Positions 19,904 through 27,374 are shown, counted from the first letter of the stretch. The stretch: 64,000 bases of DNA from JAIXWP01 sp965247015 (GCA_965247015.1 CBDFGG010000001.1:186001-250000), one strand, 5' to 3'. A program made the numbers and translations. The notes: a model not told the origin generated them from the letters alone.

Positions 19904-20015
19904 GGGACAAAGGACAAATGACAAGGGACAAATGACAAGGGACAAATGACAAGAGACAAATGACAAGAGACAAATGACAAGAGACAAATGACAAGAGACA
20001 AATGACAAGAGACAA
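19904..20015 (+). repeat. heptamer tandem array (16 units) after selO
   Basis: Sixteen tandem seven-base units of the form nnGACAA run without interruption; most alternate ATGACAA with GGGACAA or GAGACAA, giving a 14-base higher unit. The array starts six bases after the selO stop codon and runs into a hairpin at 20020-20036. A related array follows position 27371. There are no spacers and no open frame. Confidence 0.95.
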
Positions 20016-20019
20016 ATGA

Positions 20020-20036
20020 TCTCGGCTTCGCCGAGA
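20020..20036 (+). repeat. triloop hairpin at the end of the heptamer array
   Basis: TCTCGGC and GCCGAGA flank the loop TTC. The same 17-base unit with the complementary loop GAA is found at 27438-27454, also directly after a heptamer array and the word ATGA. No T tract follows, so it is not a standard terminator. Confidence 0.85.
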
Positions 20037-20062
20037 ATAAATGAATTTAGTGAAGCTGTCTA

Positions 20063-20086
20063 TGCCTGAAATAAGTTGACCGTTTT
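20063..20086 (+). repeat. left terminal inverted repeat of the IS3 element
   Basis: The 24 bases starting TGCCTGAAATAAG match the reverse complement of 21492-21515 at 20 positions, including an unbroken 12-base inner block GTTGACCGTTTT. Confidence 0.92.
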
Positions 20087-20119
20087 TGAAGTAAAAACAA
20101 CTTTAAAAATGGTAATAGG

Positions 20120-20506
20120 ATGACAAGTATCAAAAGCACAAAAATGACGCGACAGGAGCGTCAAAATCGTTATTTTTCGGAATCATTTAAAGTCAAAAAA
20201 GTTCAAGAAATCGAACGAGGAATTAGTAAAATTGCAGAGATCTGTAAGGAGTATGAAGTCTCCGGCACTGCTGTTCGAAAATGGATTTTAAAATATTCCA
20301 CTATGAAAAAGAAGACCGAAAAGATGGTTGTTGAGTCAAAAAGTGACACTCAAACGATCATTGAACTCAAGAAACAAATCGCTGATCTGGAGCGGCGTTT
20401 GGGTCAAAAGCAAGTTCAATTGGACTTCAAAGACACCATGATCGATTTGGCCGAGGAAATCTATAAAATCGACATCAAAAAAAAACTTGGTACCAAACCG
20501 TCTTGA
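20120..20506 (+). CDS. IS3-family transposase OrfA
   Basis: This 128-residue protein is the DNA-binding part of the transposase. A helix-turn-helix covers about residues 19-55 (FKVKKVQEIERGISKIAEICKEYEVSGTAVRKW is typical), followed by a heptad-patterned coiled coil (TIIELKKQIADLERRLGQKQVQLDFKD) that multimerises IS3 transposases. It ends in TGA at 20504-20506, overlapping the OrfB start. A run of nine A (20477-20485) shortly before the end is a likely -1 frameshift site producing the OrfAB fusion. Confidence 0.9.
   Translation: MTSIKSTKMTRQERQNRYFSESFKVKKVQEIERGISKIAEICKEYEVSGTAVRKWILKYSTMKKKTEKMVVESKSDTQTIIELKKQIADLERRLGQKQVQLDFKDTMIDLAEEIYKIDIKKKLGTKPS
20477..20485 (+). promoter_or_regulatory. 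A9 slippery tract for -1 frameshifting
   Basis: Nine A residues lie seven codons before the OrfA stop. The -1 frame is open from here through 20503 into OrfB, so slippage would join the two proteins into one transposase. A-rich slip sites are the rule in IS3 elements. Confidence 0.65.
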
Positions 20507-21432
20507 GGCTAAAAGAAAAGTACAAAGTCGCTGGAATGTCCTACAATAGCGTGTACAAAGCATTAGGAACAACCAAGCAAGCAATTAGTCAATGGACTGC
20601 TAGACAAGATCAAGAATGTGAGATCCTAGCACAACTAGAACTAATTGTAAGAGATATCAGGGAGGATCATCCAGCAATGGCGTTGCGCTATATCTTTCAT
20701 AAGCTACCTGAAAAGCTCATTGGACGCGATCGTTTTGAACAACATTTTAAATCGATGGGATATGGAGTGAAGATTGAGCGAAAGTATACACGAACAACAG
20801 ATAGCCGAGGTGTTACCAAGTTTGATAATCTAACACAGGGCCTGAGGTTAGTTCGATATGATCAGCTTTGGGTAAGCGATATAACCTATTTTGAAATAAA
20901 CGATGAGTTCTACTACATCACCTTCATTTTGGATGCGTATACAAGGCTGATAGTAGGGCATTCTGTATCGGAGACACTTAGAACAGAGGATACGACCATA
21001 CCAGCACTACAAATGGCTTTAAAACAAAGGAAATATGGCAGCAAGAACAAACCGATTGATTTGATCTTTCACTCAGATGGTGGTGGTCAATACTATTTTA
21101 AAGGATTTATCAAACTGCTTCGAGCGCTGTCGATCAAGAGCAGTATGGCTGAGACAGTATATGAAAACAGTAAAGCCGAGCGAATAAATGGGGTAATAAA
21201 AAACAGCTATTTAAAATATTGGTCCATCAACACCATGACTGAACTAACCAAATCTGTTGACCGCGCAGTGCAATCCTACAACTCAGGAAAACCTCATTCG
21301 AGTTTGAAATTAGAAACTCCTGTAAACTTTGAGAAAAAACTATTTTCTTTACAAAGCCAAAACAGACCGAAGATGAAAAACTCATCGAAGGAAAGATCAG
21401 ATAAAAAGGGCATTGAGCCCGTTTCTATCTGA
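20503..21432 (+). CDS. IS3-family transposase OrfB (DDE integrase core)
   Basis: This 309-residue protein carries the catalytic rve-type domain. The acidic triad is seen as Asp126 in WVSDITYF, Asp192 in HSDGGGQYY and Glu226 in NSKAERINGVIKN, with 33 residues between the second and third. An N-terminal HTH-like segment precedes it. A TTG at 20503 overlaps the OrfA stop (TTGA), but production as an OrfAB fusion through frameshifting is more likely. The C-terminal 30 residues are basic. Nothing is broken. Confidence 0.92.
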   Translation: MRLKEKYKVAGMSYNSVYKALGTTKQAISQWTARQDQECEILAQLELIVRDIREDHPAMALRYIFHKLPEKLIGRDRFEQHFKSMGYGVKIERKYTRTTDSRGVTKFDNLTQGLRLVRYDQLWVSDITYFEINDEFYYITFILDAYTRLIVGHSVSETLRTEDTTIPALQMALKQRKYGSKNKPIDLIFHSDGGGQYYFKGFIKLLRALSIKSSMAETVYENSKAERINGVIKNSYLKYWSINTMTELTKSVDRAVQSYNSGKPHSSLKLETPVNFEKKLFSLQSQNRPKMKNSSKERSDKKGIEPVSI

Positions 21433-21491
21433 GCCAAAACAAGACCTCAGAATCTAAATCTATCTCTGGAAATCCAAGATTAGGTTCCAAT

Positions 21492-21515
21492 AAAACGGTC
21501 AACGTCATTTAGGCA
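21492..21515 (-). repeat. right terminal inverted repeat of the IS3 element
   Basis: The 24 bases, beginning AAAACGGTCAAC and ending AGGCA, are the imperfect complement of the left end. Confidence 0.92.
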
Positions 21516-21523
21516 TGGACAAG

Positions 21524-21558
21524 CCAAGAACTAAGAACTAAGAACCAAGAACCAAGAA
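21524..21558 (+). repeat. second-type heptamer array (five units)
   Basis: Five tandem units CYAAGAA (CCAAGAA or CTAAGAA) lie eight bases after the IS right end and just before the subtilase terminator. The period of seven is the same as in the nnGACAA arrays although the word is different. Confidence 0.85.
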
Positions 21559-21596
21559 CAAAAAAAAAATCCCCATCGTTGATGGGGATTTTTTTT
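21559..21596. terminator. bidirectional terminator at the subtilase 3' end
   Basis: AATCCCCATC (21568-21577) pairs with GATGGGGATT (21581-21590) across GTT. A long A run lies to the left and a T run to the right, so it can stop transcription on both strands. It should end the minus-strand protease gene that stops at 21610. Confidence 0.88.
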
Positions 21597-21609
21597 GATT
21601 AAAATGATC

Positions 21610-23157
21610 TTACAAATTAACGGCGGCGCTGACTGCAGCGGCGGCGTTGAGATTTCCCCAACCTTTCGAACCATTTTGATTCGGATAGTTCTGAGAAGTA
21701 ATCGTCAATAAATTCAAAACTTGACTGCGTGTCATGGATGGATCTACTGACCAAACCAATGAAGCAATACCAGCAGCAGTGGCTGTTGCAGCAGAGCTTC
21801 CTCCGATATAAGTCAATGTTGATCCACTCTGTGGTAAACTAACACTGTTGCGACTGTCATTTGCATTTCTTTCCATTATAACAGTGAAATCAACTTCTCC
21901 TCCATCATGACAATCCGAACAAGTCTGACTGCTCTCATTCACTCCCGTTACCGCTACACAATTCGAATATGCTGCAGGATAAATAACTCCCCACCATGAT
22001 GTCCAGCTGAAGCTTGTTCCTGCTGCTGCCATCACCATCTTGCCTTTGTTGTGCGCATAGTTAACTCCATCCAATAAAACACTGCTTCCGAATGGTGTTC
22101 CAATTGACATGCTGATCACACGAACGTCTGCAGTATTTCCTAAATAGACCAATGCATTCTTAACTGCAGTGCGCTCCGCAGAAGCGTCCAACACTACATC
22201 ATTACATGCACGAACAAAATTCAAATTCGATTTGTAAGCCACACCTGTGGTCGCGCCAACATTGTTGCGCGGACCAACTGCAAGTCCCGACATTGCTGTC
22301 CCGTGCGAGCATGTGGTGTATGCCGAGGTACCCAACGAATAAGCGAGCGAGCGGACGCGGCCAACATTCGAATCTCCATTATTGAAACTACTATTCAATA
22401 ATGCCTGTGAAGAACTGATACCAGCATCAATCACACCAACTGTGATACCCTGTCCTTGTACGCTGCTCCATGCAGATGGAATATTCATGTTATTAAAGTT
22501 CCATGGGATGTAGCAGTTTGGAGTGGTCCAAGTATAATCTGCGCTGTTCATTCCATAAGTGGAAGGACTGCATCCTGAAGATGAGCGACTATCGATTTCT
22601 TCTTGCTCTACAAGTCTGAAATCTAGTGGCTCGATATAACGAACGTTCTCCAAATTCATTAAACGTTCGATGACATTACGATCCACCATTTTGATAGTAA
22701 GTATTGGAAGATACTCATCATCCTCTACCATGATTTCTTTCCACTCAATGGCGCGACCTGCGCTTTCCGATGCCACTTTTACGATGAGGTCGATAAGCGC
22801 ATCATGAGTGGTTTTCCACTTACCTTCTTTCAAATTAATGGTGTGACTAATATCATCAATTGATTTTACACCATTGATGGAATATCCAATGGCAACTGTA
22901 GAATCTCCGTAATGCGCGGCGCTCCAAATCACCTCTGGCTTGGCCCAATGCCAATGGAAATCGTGTTCTCTTTCAAGAAATGTTTTCAAGACTTGATCAA
23001 CGTCTTGCTTCGAAAGCGGCGACTCTGGAAGTGTCACTCGCTCAACCCTCTCCGTTAATGCATTCCCCAACACTTGTTCATTCATCTCTTCTGCGGTATC
23101 TCTCTTACATCCGATAAGAGCATATACCAATCCTAACGCTAGAATTGTTTTTTTCAT
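21610..23157 (-). CDS. S8 family (subtilisin-like) serine protease, lipoprotein
   Basis: This 515-residue protease has a lipoprotein signal (YALIG-C, Cys17), a long N-terminal region of about 200 residues that may be a propeptide, and a subtilase domain with Asp244 (VGVIDAG), His285 (CSHGTAMSG) and Ser455 (GGSSAAT). The stretch VMAAAGTSF has Thr where subtilisins have the oxyanion-hole Asn of AAAGN, which could lower activity. The protein ends right after the domain with no T9SS tail, so it is probably tethered to a membrane. It is a single gene with its own terminator. Substrates are unknown. Confidence 0.9.
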   Translation of the reverse strand: MKKTILALGLVYALIGCKRDTAEEMNEQVLGNALTERVERVTLPESPLSKQDVDQVLKTFLEREHDFHWHWAKPEVIWSAAHYGDSTVAIGYSINGVKSIDDISHTINLKEGKWKTTHDALIDLIVKVASESAGRAIEWKEIMVEDDEYLPILTIKMVDRNVIERLMNLENVRYIEPLDFRLVEQEEIDSRSSSGCSPSTYGMNSADYTWTTPNCYIPWNFNNMNIPSAWSSVQGQGITVGVIDAGISSSQALLNSSFNNGDSNVGRVRSLAYSLGTSAYTTCSHGTAMSGLAVGPRNNVGATTGVAYKSNLNFVRACNDVVLDASAERTAVKNALVYLGNTADVRVISMSIGTPFGSSVLLDGVNYAHNKGKMVMAAAGTSFSWTSWWGVIYPAAYSNCVAVTGVNESSQTCSDCHDGGEVDFTVIMERNANDSRNSVSLPQSGSTLTYIGGSSAATATAAGIASLVWSVDPSMTRSQVLNLLTITSQNYPNQNGSKGWGNLNAAAAVSAAVNL

Positions 23158-23260
23158 AAAGGTTTTAATTATGGTTTAACGGAGCCAAAATACTGATATC
23201 CATCTTACATATCACTATATTCCTATTCAGGAATATATTCTTTTACCAACATGAATAACA

Positions 23261-23268
23261 TATCTTTG
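23261..23268 (+). promoter_or_regulatory. possible -7 box of the 23293 glycosyltransferase
   Basis: TATCTTTG lies 24 bases before the TTG start. A TTG at the -33 position is not evident. Confidence 0.45.
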
Positions 23269-23292
23269 TCCTCCTTTTAAAAGACCATCACC

Positions 23293-24021
23293 TTGCAGAA
23301 GCTTTCTATTCTTATCCCCGCTTATAACGAAGAAAAAACAATTCACCTCATTTTGAATAAAGTCAAAGCCGTAAAGCTTGTTGATAATGTTCAAAAGGAA
23401 GTCATCATCGTAAATGATGCTTCTTCTGATGATACAGCGGGCGCAATAGAACGCTATAAGACCGCCAATCCCGATTTCCCTATTACCTTTTTTTCACAAC
23501 CAAAAAACCAAGGTAAAGGAGCTGCCATTCACAAAGCGATTGATCTTGCAACCGGTGATTACCTCATAGTACAGGATGCCGATCTAGAATATGATCCAGA
23601 GGAATTTAATCGAATGATTAGCACTGTTCATTATGCCGATGCCGATGTTGTCTATGGATCACGTTTTCGTGGATCTGAAGCACACCGCATCCTTTTCTTT
23701 TGGCACTCGATCGGAAACCAATTCCTTACTTTCATTAGCAACGCGCTAACAAATCTCAACCTCACCGACATGGAAACATGTTACAAGATGGTGAGATCAA
23801 GCATTGCGAAAAGTCTTTTACTCAAGGAAAAAAGATTTGGTTTTGAACCAGAATTAACCGCCAAGCTCGCTCGCATACCAGAAATTAGAATATACGAAGT
23901 TGGCATATCCTATTATGGAAGAACGTATGCTGAAGGTAAAAAAATTGGCTGGAAAGATGGTGTCAGAGCCATTTGGTGCATTGCGAAATATAATATTTGG
24001 GACCGCAGACACCTGAAATAG
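23293..24021 (+). CDS. family 2 glycosyltransferase, dolichol-phosphate mannosyltransferase-like
   Basis: This 242-residue GT-A enzyme transfers a sugar from a nucleotide sugar, probably to a polyprenyl phosphate. The N-terminus SILIPAYNEEKTIHLIL, the nucleotide site VIIVNDASSDDT, KNQGKGAAIHKAI and the metal-binding QDADLEYDPEE are all classic for DPM1/GtrB-like proteins. It has no C-terminal membrane anchor, so it is soluble or peripheral. The start is TTG at 23293, supported by alignment directly before SILIPAYNE; there is no ATG in reach. The acceptor cannot be told from context. Confidence 0.88.
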   Translation: MQKLSILIPAYNEEKTIHLILNKVKAVKLVDNVQKEVIIVNDASSDDTAGAIERYKTANPDFPITFFSQPKNQGKGAAIHKAIDLATGDYLIVQDADLEYDPEEFNRMISTVHYADADVVYGSRFRGSEAHRILFFWHSIGNQFLTFISNALTNLNLTDMETCYKMVRSSIAKSLLLKEKRFGFEPELTAKLARIPEIRIYEVGISYYGRTYAEGKKIGWKDGVRAIWCIAKYNIWDRRHLK

Positions 24022-24097
24022 ACTTTCTCTTTCATTTTGCAAATGAACATTTTCAGTTCCCAATTGCTTTCTGATTAATTCATTCATCACGAGAAAA

Positions 24098-24496
24098 ATG
24101 ACGACCAGGAAGAAGGAAGCGCTGAATGCTTTAAGACCATTTATTGATATTCCCCAAAAAGAGGAAATATCTTTTGAAGAGAAATTTCAAAACGAAACAC
24201 TTAGGCCCATCATCAAGTTTCAACATGATCTCATCATGGCCTATGTGAAATTACAACCAAACTTTCTATCGATTCTTGCTCGCGTTGCGACCAAGGAAGA
24301 GTATATCCGAGAGATAAAGCCTTTCGTTCACTCACAAACAAATTTCAAAAATCAATTGATAGGAATTGTTGTTGGGCTTTTTACAGAAGAGGAATTTGCT
24401 AACTATACCGAAGCAAGTGCCGACTTGAATAAACGCATCATTCAGATGATTATTCAAAGAATCGCTGACACACTTTTTCCTCTAAAAAATAATTAG
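24098..24496 (+). CDS. conserved Bacteroidota protein of unknown function
   Basis: This 132-residue protein looks soluble and helical, without signal peptide or membrane span. The pattern EEKFQNETLRPIIKFQHDL, then FKNQLIGIVVGLFTEEEF and LNKRIIQMIIQRIADTLF resembles a small family widespread in Flavobacteria that is sometimes labelled glyoxalase; I see no glyoxalase metal ligands and do not support that name. Its stop codon shares the tetranucleotide TTAG with the stop of the convergent desaturase gene. Confidence 0.7.
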   Translation: MTTRKKEALNALRPFIDIPQKEEISFEEKFQNETLRPIIKFQHDLIMAYVKLQPNFLSILARVATKEEYIREIKPFVHSQTNFKNQLIGIVVGLFTEEEFANYTEASADLNKRIIQMIIQRIADTLFPLKNN

Positions 24497-25410
24497 AGTT
24501 CATTTAGTAATCCCACAAAGTACCCTTTGGAGTAATGTGCTTGTGATTTATAATTCTCATCTTGCTCTAAGACTTTGCGCAGTTTAGGTAGATGATAAAA
24601 AGGAACACCAGGATAAAGGTGATGCTCCAGGTGATAGCTAATATTATAAGGCGCTACGAGAATTCGCTCCAATAAATAGGGCTTCACCGAACGAGTGGAT
24701 GTAAGCAAATTCGTGTATTCCAAATCACCAAAGTGCTCCGCAAAACTTCTGATGTATTGAAACATCATGAAGGATGTGAAGAATGGAACCACCCAAAATA
24801 GTAGGTAGAATTTCCAACCCCCGAAAACAGTTAAAGCCACAACAAGCAATAAATAGAACACTTGCATTTGTCGCTTCTGCTCTGCCGTTTTCTTATCCTT
24901 TCCTACACGTTTTGCCATCCATCTTAAATCAGCAATACCTTGATATCCGATGAGGTATAGAAATAATCTTCCCAAAAATTGACCTTTCGTTTGTGGGTGT
25001 TCAAATGCTGGGCGACCAAGCTTTGCAACCCAATCTGGATCTTCATCCGTATTCAAATGTTGATGATGCCCTAAGTGATTTCTACGATACCCATCAACAT
25101 TCACTAGCATTGGAAAACAAACAAAAACGTCAGTAACTAAATCACTCCACTTTCTATTTTTCAAAAAACGGAAATGAGCTGCGTCATGCATCACACAAGC
25201 TAGTGCGTGCATACGAGAACCAATAATGATAATTGCAGCGATGTATGTGAATACATTGAAATACTTCCAACAAAGAATCATGGTAGTAATCATCACGGCC
25301 CATTCAATGATATAGGCCATCCACACCCTCTCTGGTTTCACCTCATAAAGTGGACGCAATGCCTCCTTATCGATGTTCAGATTTAAGTCTCTCGCATCAT
25401 TTGTTGCCAT
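24493..25410 (-). CDS. membrane fatty acid desaturase
   Basis: This 305-residue membrane di-iron enzyme introduces a double bond into acyl lipids, useful for membrane fluidity in the cold. The three histidine boxes are clear: HDAAH (75-79), HLGHHQH (112-118) and HLEHH near residue 267. Several hydrophobic spans lie between them. The first box has five residues (HxxxH) and the third HxxHH, as in the acyl-lipid and sphingolipid groups. Its own promoter sits upstream, divergent from the GH16 gene. Regiospecificity cannot be told. Confidence 0.9.
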   Translation of the reverse strand: MATNDARDLNLNIDKEALRPLYEVKPERVWMAYIIEWAVMITTMILCWKYFNVFTYIAAIIIIGSRMHALACVMHDAAHFRFLKNRKWSDLVTDVFVCFPMLVNVDGYRRNHLGHHQHLNTDEDPDWVAKLGRPAFEHPQTKGQFLGRLFLYLIGYQGIADLRWMAKRVGKDKKTAEQKRQMQVFYLLLVVALTVFGGWKFYLLFWVVPFFTSFMMFQYIRSFAEHFGDLEYTNLLTSTRSVKPYLLERILVAPYNISYHLEHHLYPGVPFYHLPKLRKVLEQDENYKSQAHYSKGYFVGLLNEL

Positions 25411-25432
25411 AGCACACGTAGTTAAGCTGTTT

Positions 25433-25462
25433 CGAAGGTAATACTTCTATTTGTTAAACAAA
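25433..25462 (-). promoter_or_regulatory. promoter of the desaturase gene
   Basis: On the minus strand TTTG (25462-25459) and TACCTTCG (25440-25433) are 18 bases apart, a good -33/-7 pair about 22 bases ahead of the ATG at 25410. Confidence 0.65.
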
Positions 25463-25514
25463 ATGATAATCGACAAAAGCGAAACTTCATTCGTTAAAAG
25501 TAAAAAAAATACTT

Positions 25515-25542
25515 ATTGTAAAAAATACAATTAGTACCTTCG
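25515..25542 (+). promoter_or_regulatory. probable promoter and inverted repeat ahead of the GH16 gene
   Basis: TACCTTCG (25535-25542) is a -7 box identical to that of the divergent desaturase; TTG at 25516-25518 is only 16 bases away. The arms ATTGTA and TACAAT (25515-25520, 25526-25531) overlap the spacer and could bind a repressor. Confidence 0.45.
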
Positions 25543-25564
25543 TAAGAACAAACAAACCGTTCAG

Positions 25565-26905
25565 ATGATTAAAAAGTTCTCTTTTATCGCTCTTCTCCTC
25601 ACCTTCCCATTGTTCAATTTTGCATTCAACGTCACTTTCAGAGTGGACATGAATGGTGTAGAATTATTCAATGTTCCTGAAGTCAATGGAACTTTCAATA
25701 ACTGGTGCGGCAATTGCGCCCCGATGACTGATGCCGACGGCGATGGCATTTGGGAACGTACCATTAATCTCAACGCTGGAAACTATGAATACAAATTCTC
25801 ATTTGATAGTTGGTCTGGCCAAGAAGAGCTTCCTCCTTTTTCATCATGCACTGTTACTGTTGGACAATTTACAAATCGCGTCCTCACCGTTAGCGGAGAT
25901 ACGGTCCTAGATGTTTATTGTTTTGGAAGTTGCTCCGCATGCGAATTGGTCGTTGAAGATGAATGGCAATTGGAATGGTCAGATGAATTCGATGGCAATA
26001 GTCTGGACACTCAAACTTGGACAGCTCAAATCGGCGCCGGTGGTTGGGGAAACAACGAATGGCAGTATTACACTGACTCCGATTCCAACATTGAAGTAAA
26101 CAACGGTACATTAAAAATTACTGCTCGCAATGAGAACATTCAAAATTCAAACTATACATCCGCGCGTCTCATCACCAACGATAAATATGAATTTATGTAT
26201 GGCAGAGTGGAAGCGCGAATTAAAGTACCTTACGGTCAAGGAATATGGCCAGCCTTTTGGCTGCTAGGCGGCAACTTCGAGTCGGTGGGATGGCCGCAGT
26301 GTGGTGAAATTGATGTGATGGAGCACATCAACAACGAAAATCAAACACACGGCACCGTCCATTGGAATAATAACGGAAGCCACGCTTATGTAGGTGCAGC
26401 GCGTCCGATTGATGCCACTGAATTTCATAAGTATGGTGTGATTTGGAATTCGGAAGAGTTTCGTTTTTACGTGGATGAAGTAGTTTATTACACATATACT
26501 TTTAGCGCAGCAAATAATAGCGAGCCCATTTTCAATAATCCATTTTTCTTCCTTCTAAATGTTGCTGTTGGCGGCAACTGGCCTGGTTACCCGGACAATA
26601 CAACTACCTTCCCCGCTGAAATGGAAGTGGATTATGTACGCGTCTATACAGATGATATCAGCAATGTAAACGAAGAAAGTACTTCTTCATTCAATGTATT
26701 TCCCAACCCTGCCAACAATCAAATTCAAATTCGTCTAACCGAACAATCATTCGGTCAGACGGTAAGAATTTTTAATCAAATGGGGCAAGTCGTTTATCAA
26801 TCCATTCTAACTTCTCAAAACACTAGTATTTCGATCCAAGATTTTGCTGCGGGAGTTTACAATGTACAAGTTGGAGAATCGATGCAACGCGTGGTAAAGA
26901 AGTAA
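25565..26905 (+). CDS. secreted GH16 beta-glucanase (laminarinase-like) with T9SS domain
   Basis: This 446-residue enzyme should cut beta-1,3 or mixed beta-glucans such as laminarin. A signal peptide (1-20) is followed by a small beta-sandwich (about 22-105) like a starch/glycogen-binding E-set domain, then the GH16 domain (about 132-362) with nucleophile Glu248, Asp250 and acid/base Glu253 in GEIDVMEH, and FWLLGGNF, WNSEEFRFYVD. The tail from FNVFPNPANNQI (376-446) is a T9SS type A sorting signal. Substrate is inferred from family membership. No polysaccharide-utilisation genes such as SusCD lie beside it. Confidence 0.9.
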   Translation: MIKKFSFIALLLTFPLFNFAFNVTFRVDMNGVELFNVPEVNGTFNNWCGNCAPMTDADGDGIWERTINLNAGNYEYKFSFDSWSGQEELPPFSSCTVTVGQFTNRVLTVSGDTVLDVYCFGSCSACELVVEDEWQLEWSDEFDGNSLDTQTWTAQIGAGGWGNNEWQYYTDSDSNIEVNNGTLKITARNENIQNSNYTSARLITNDKYEFMYGRVEARIKVPYGQGIWPAFWLLGGNFESVGWPQCGEIDVMEHINNENQTHGTVHWNNNGSHAYVGAARPIDATEFHKYGVIWNSEEFRFYVDEVVYYTYTFSAANNSEPIFNNPFFFLLNVAVGGNWPGYPDNTTTFPAEMEVDYVRVYTDDISNVNEESTSSFNVFPNPANNQIQIRLTEQSFGQTVRIFNQMGQVVYQSILTSQNTSISIQDFAAGVYNVQVGESMQRVVKK

Positions 26906-26911
26906 TCCGAT

Positions 26912-26919
26912 TATCTTTG
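26912..26919 (+). promoter_or_regulatory. -7 box four bases before ATG of the next gene
   Basis: TATCTTTG ends four bases before ATG 26924, so transcription should begin at or next to the start codon. No clear TTG lies at -33. Confidence 0.5.
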
Positions 26920-26923
26920 CGGC

Positions 26924-27136
26924 ATGAAACCTCCAGCAAAATGGAAGACGGCTGTGTTGATTTGGCTTGCCATTTATCCCTCCATCAATATTTTGTTTTT
27001 CTTCATGGGTGATTTTCTAGCATCGCTACACCCATTGCTTAGAACACTTGTACTTACAGGAATATTAGTTCCATTGATGGTATTTGTTTTACTACCATTT
27101 TTGCAAAAGACATTTAAATCTTGGCTTCAGAAATAA
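26924..27136 (+). CDS. small membrane protein with two transmembrane helices
   Basis: This 70-residue protein has two hydrophobic helices (about residues 8-31 and 38-62) with a short loop and Lys-rich ends. The pattern KWKTAVLIWLAIYPSINILFF and LRTLVLTGILVPLMVFVLLPFL resembles the membrane tail found behind antibiotic-biosynthesis-monooxygenase-like domains, here as a free-standing protein. Its function is unknown. It may be translated from a leaderless transcript. The next gene follows by seven bases, suggesting an operon. Confidence 0.65.
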   Translation: MKPPAKWKTAVLIWLAIYPSINILFFFMGDFLASLHPLLRTLVLTGILVPLMVFVLLPFLQKTFKSWLQK

Positions 27137-27143
27137 TTGATTA

Positions 27144-27374
27144 ATGGAACAAAAGAATAACCCTCTTCACGGTATTACACTAGAGCAAATCCTTACACGA
27201 TTGGTAGAAGCTTACGGATGGGATATTCTAGCATTTGAAGTTCCCATCAATTGTTTCAAAAGCAATCCCAGCATCAATTCCAGTCTAAAATTTCTCCGCA
27301 AAACTCCATGGGCCAGAGAAAAAGTTGAGTCCTTTTATTTGTACTCCGTCAGAAAAGGAAGAGTTGTTCAATGA
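27144..27374 (+). CDS. VF530 (DUF2132) family protein
   Basis: This 76-residue protein matches the VF530 family, small proteins described as DNA-binding by structure. Diagnostic stretches are [48 protein letters not shown] and a C-terminal FYLYSVRKG. It is close to full length for the family. The stop codon lies inside the first unit of the heptamer array that follows. Confidence 0.85.
   Translation: MEQKNNPLHGITLEQILTRLVEAYGWDILAFEVPINCFKSNPSINSSLKFLRKTPWAREKVESFYLYSVRKGRVVQ

Larger units (their letters stand above)
20063..21515 (+). mobile_element. complete IS3-family insertion sequence
   Basis: This 1453-bp element has 24-bp imperfect terminal inverted repeats (20063-20086 and 21492-21515, 20 of 24 positions matching, starting TGCCT and ending AGGCA). 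It carries two overlapping frames, orfA with a helix-turn-helix and orfB with the DDE integrase core, in the -1 relation typical of IS3. Both frames are open and the catalytic residues are kept, so it may be active. No target-site duplication is visible (left flank GTCTA, right flank TGGAC). It sits between a heptamer array and another repeat tract. Confidence 0.93.

Noticed and set aside
19904..20015. CRISPR-like repeat array
   Set aside because: The units are seven bases long and run head to tail without spacers, and no cas genes are near. The same holds for 27371-27433.
20058..21520. Target-site duplication of the IS3 element
   Set aside because: Left GTCTA and right TGGAC do not match, also when the ends are moved by one base to include the outer A/T pair.
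24098..24496. Glyoxalase annotation for the 132-residue protein
   Set aside because: Relatives sometimes carry that name, but the sequence has no pattern of His/Glu metal ligands and is all-helical in appearance.
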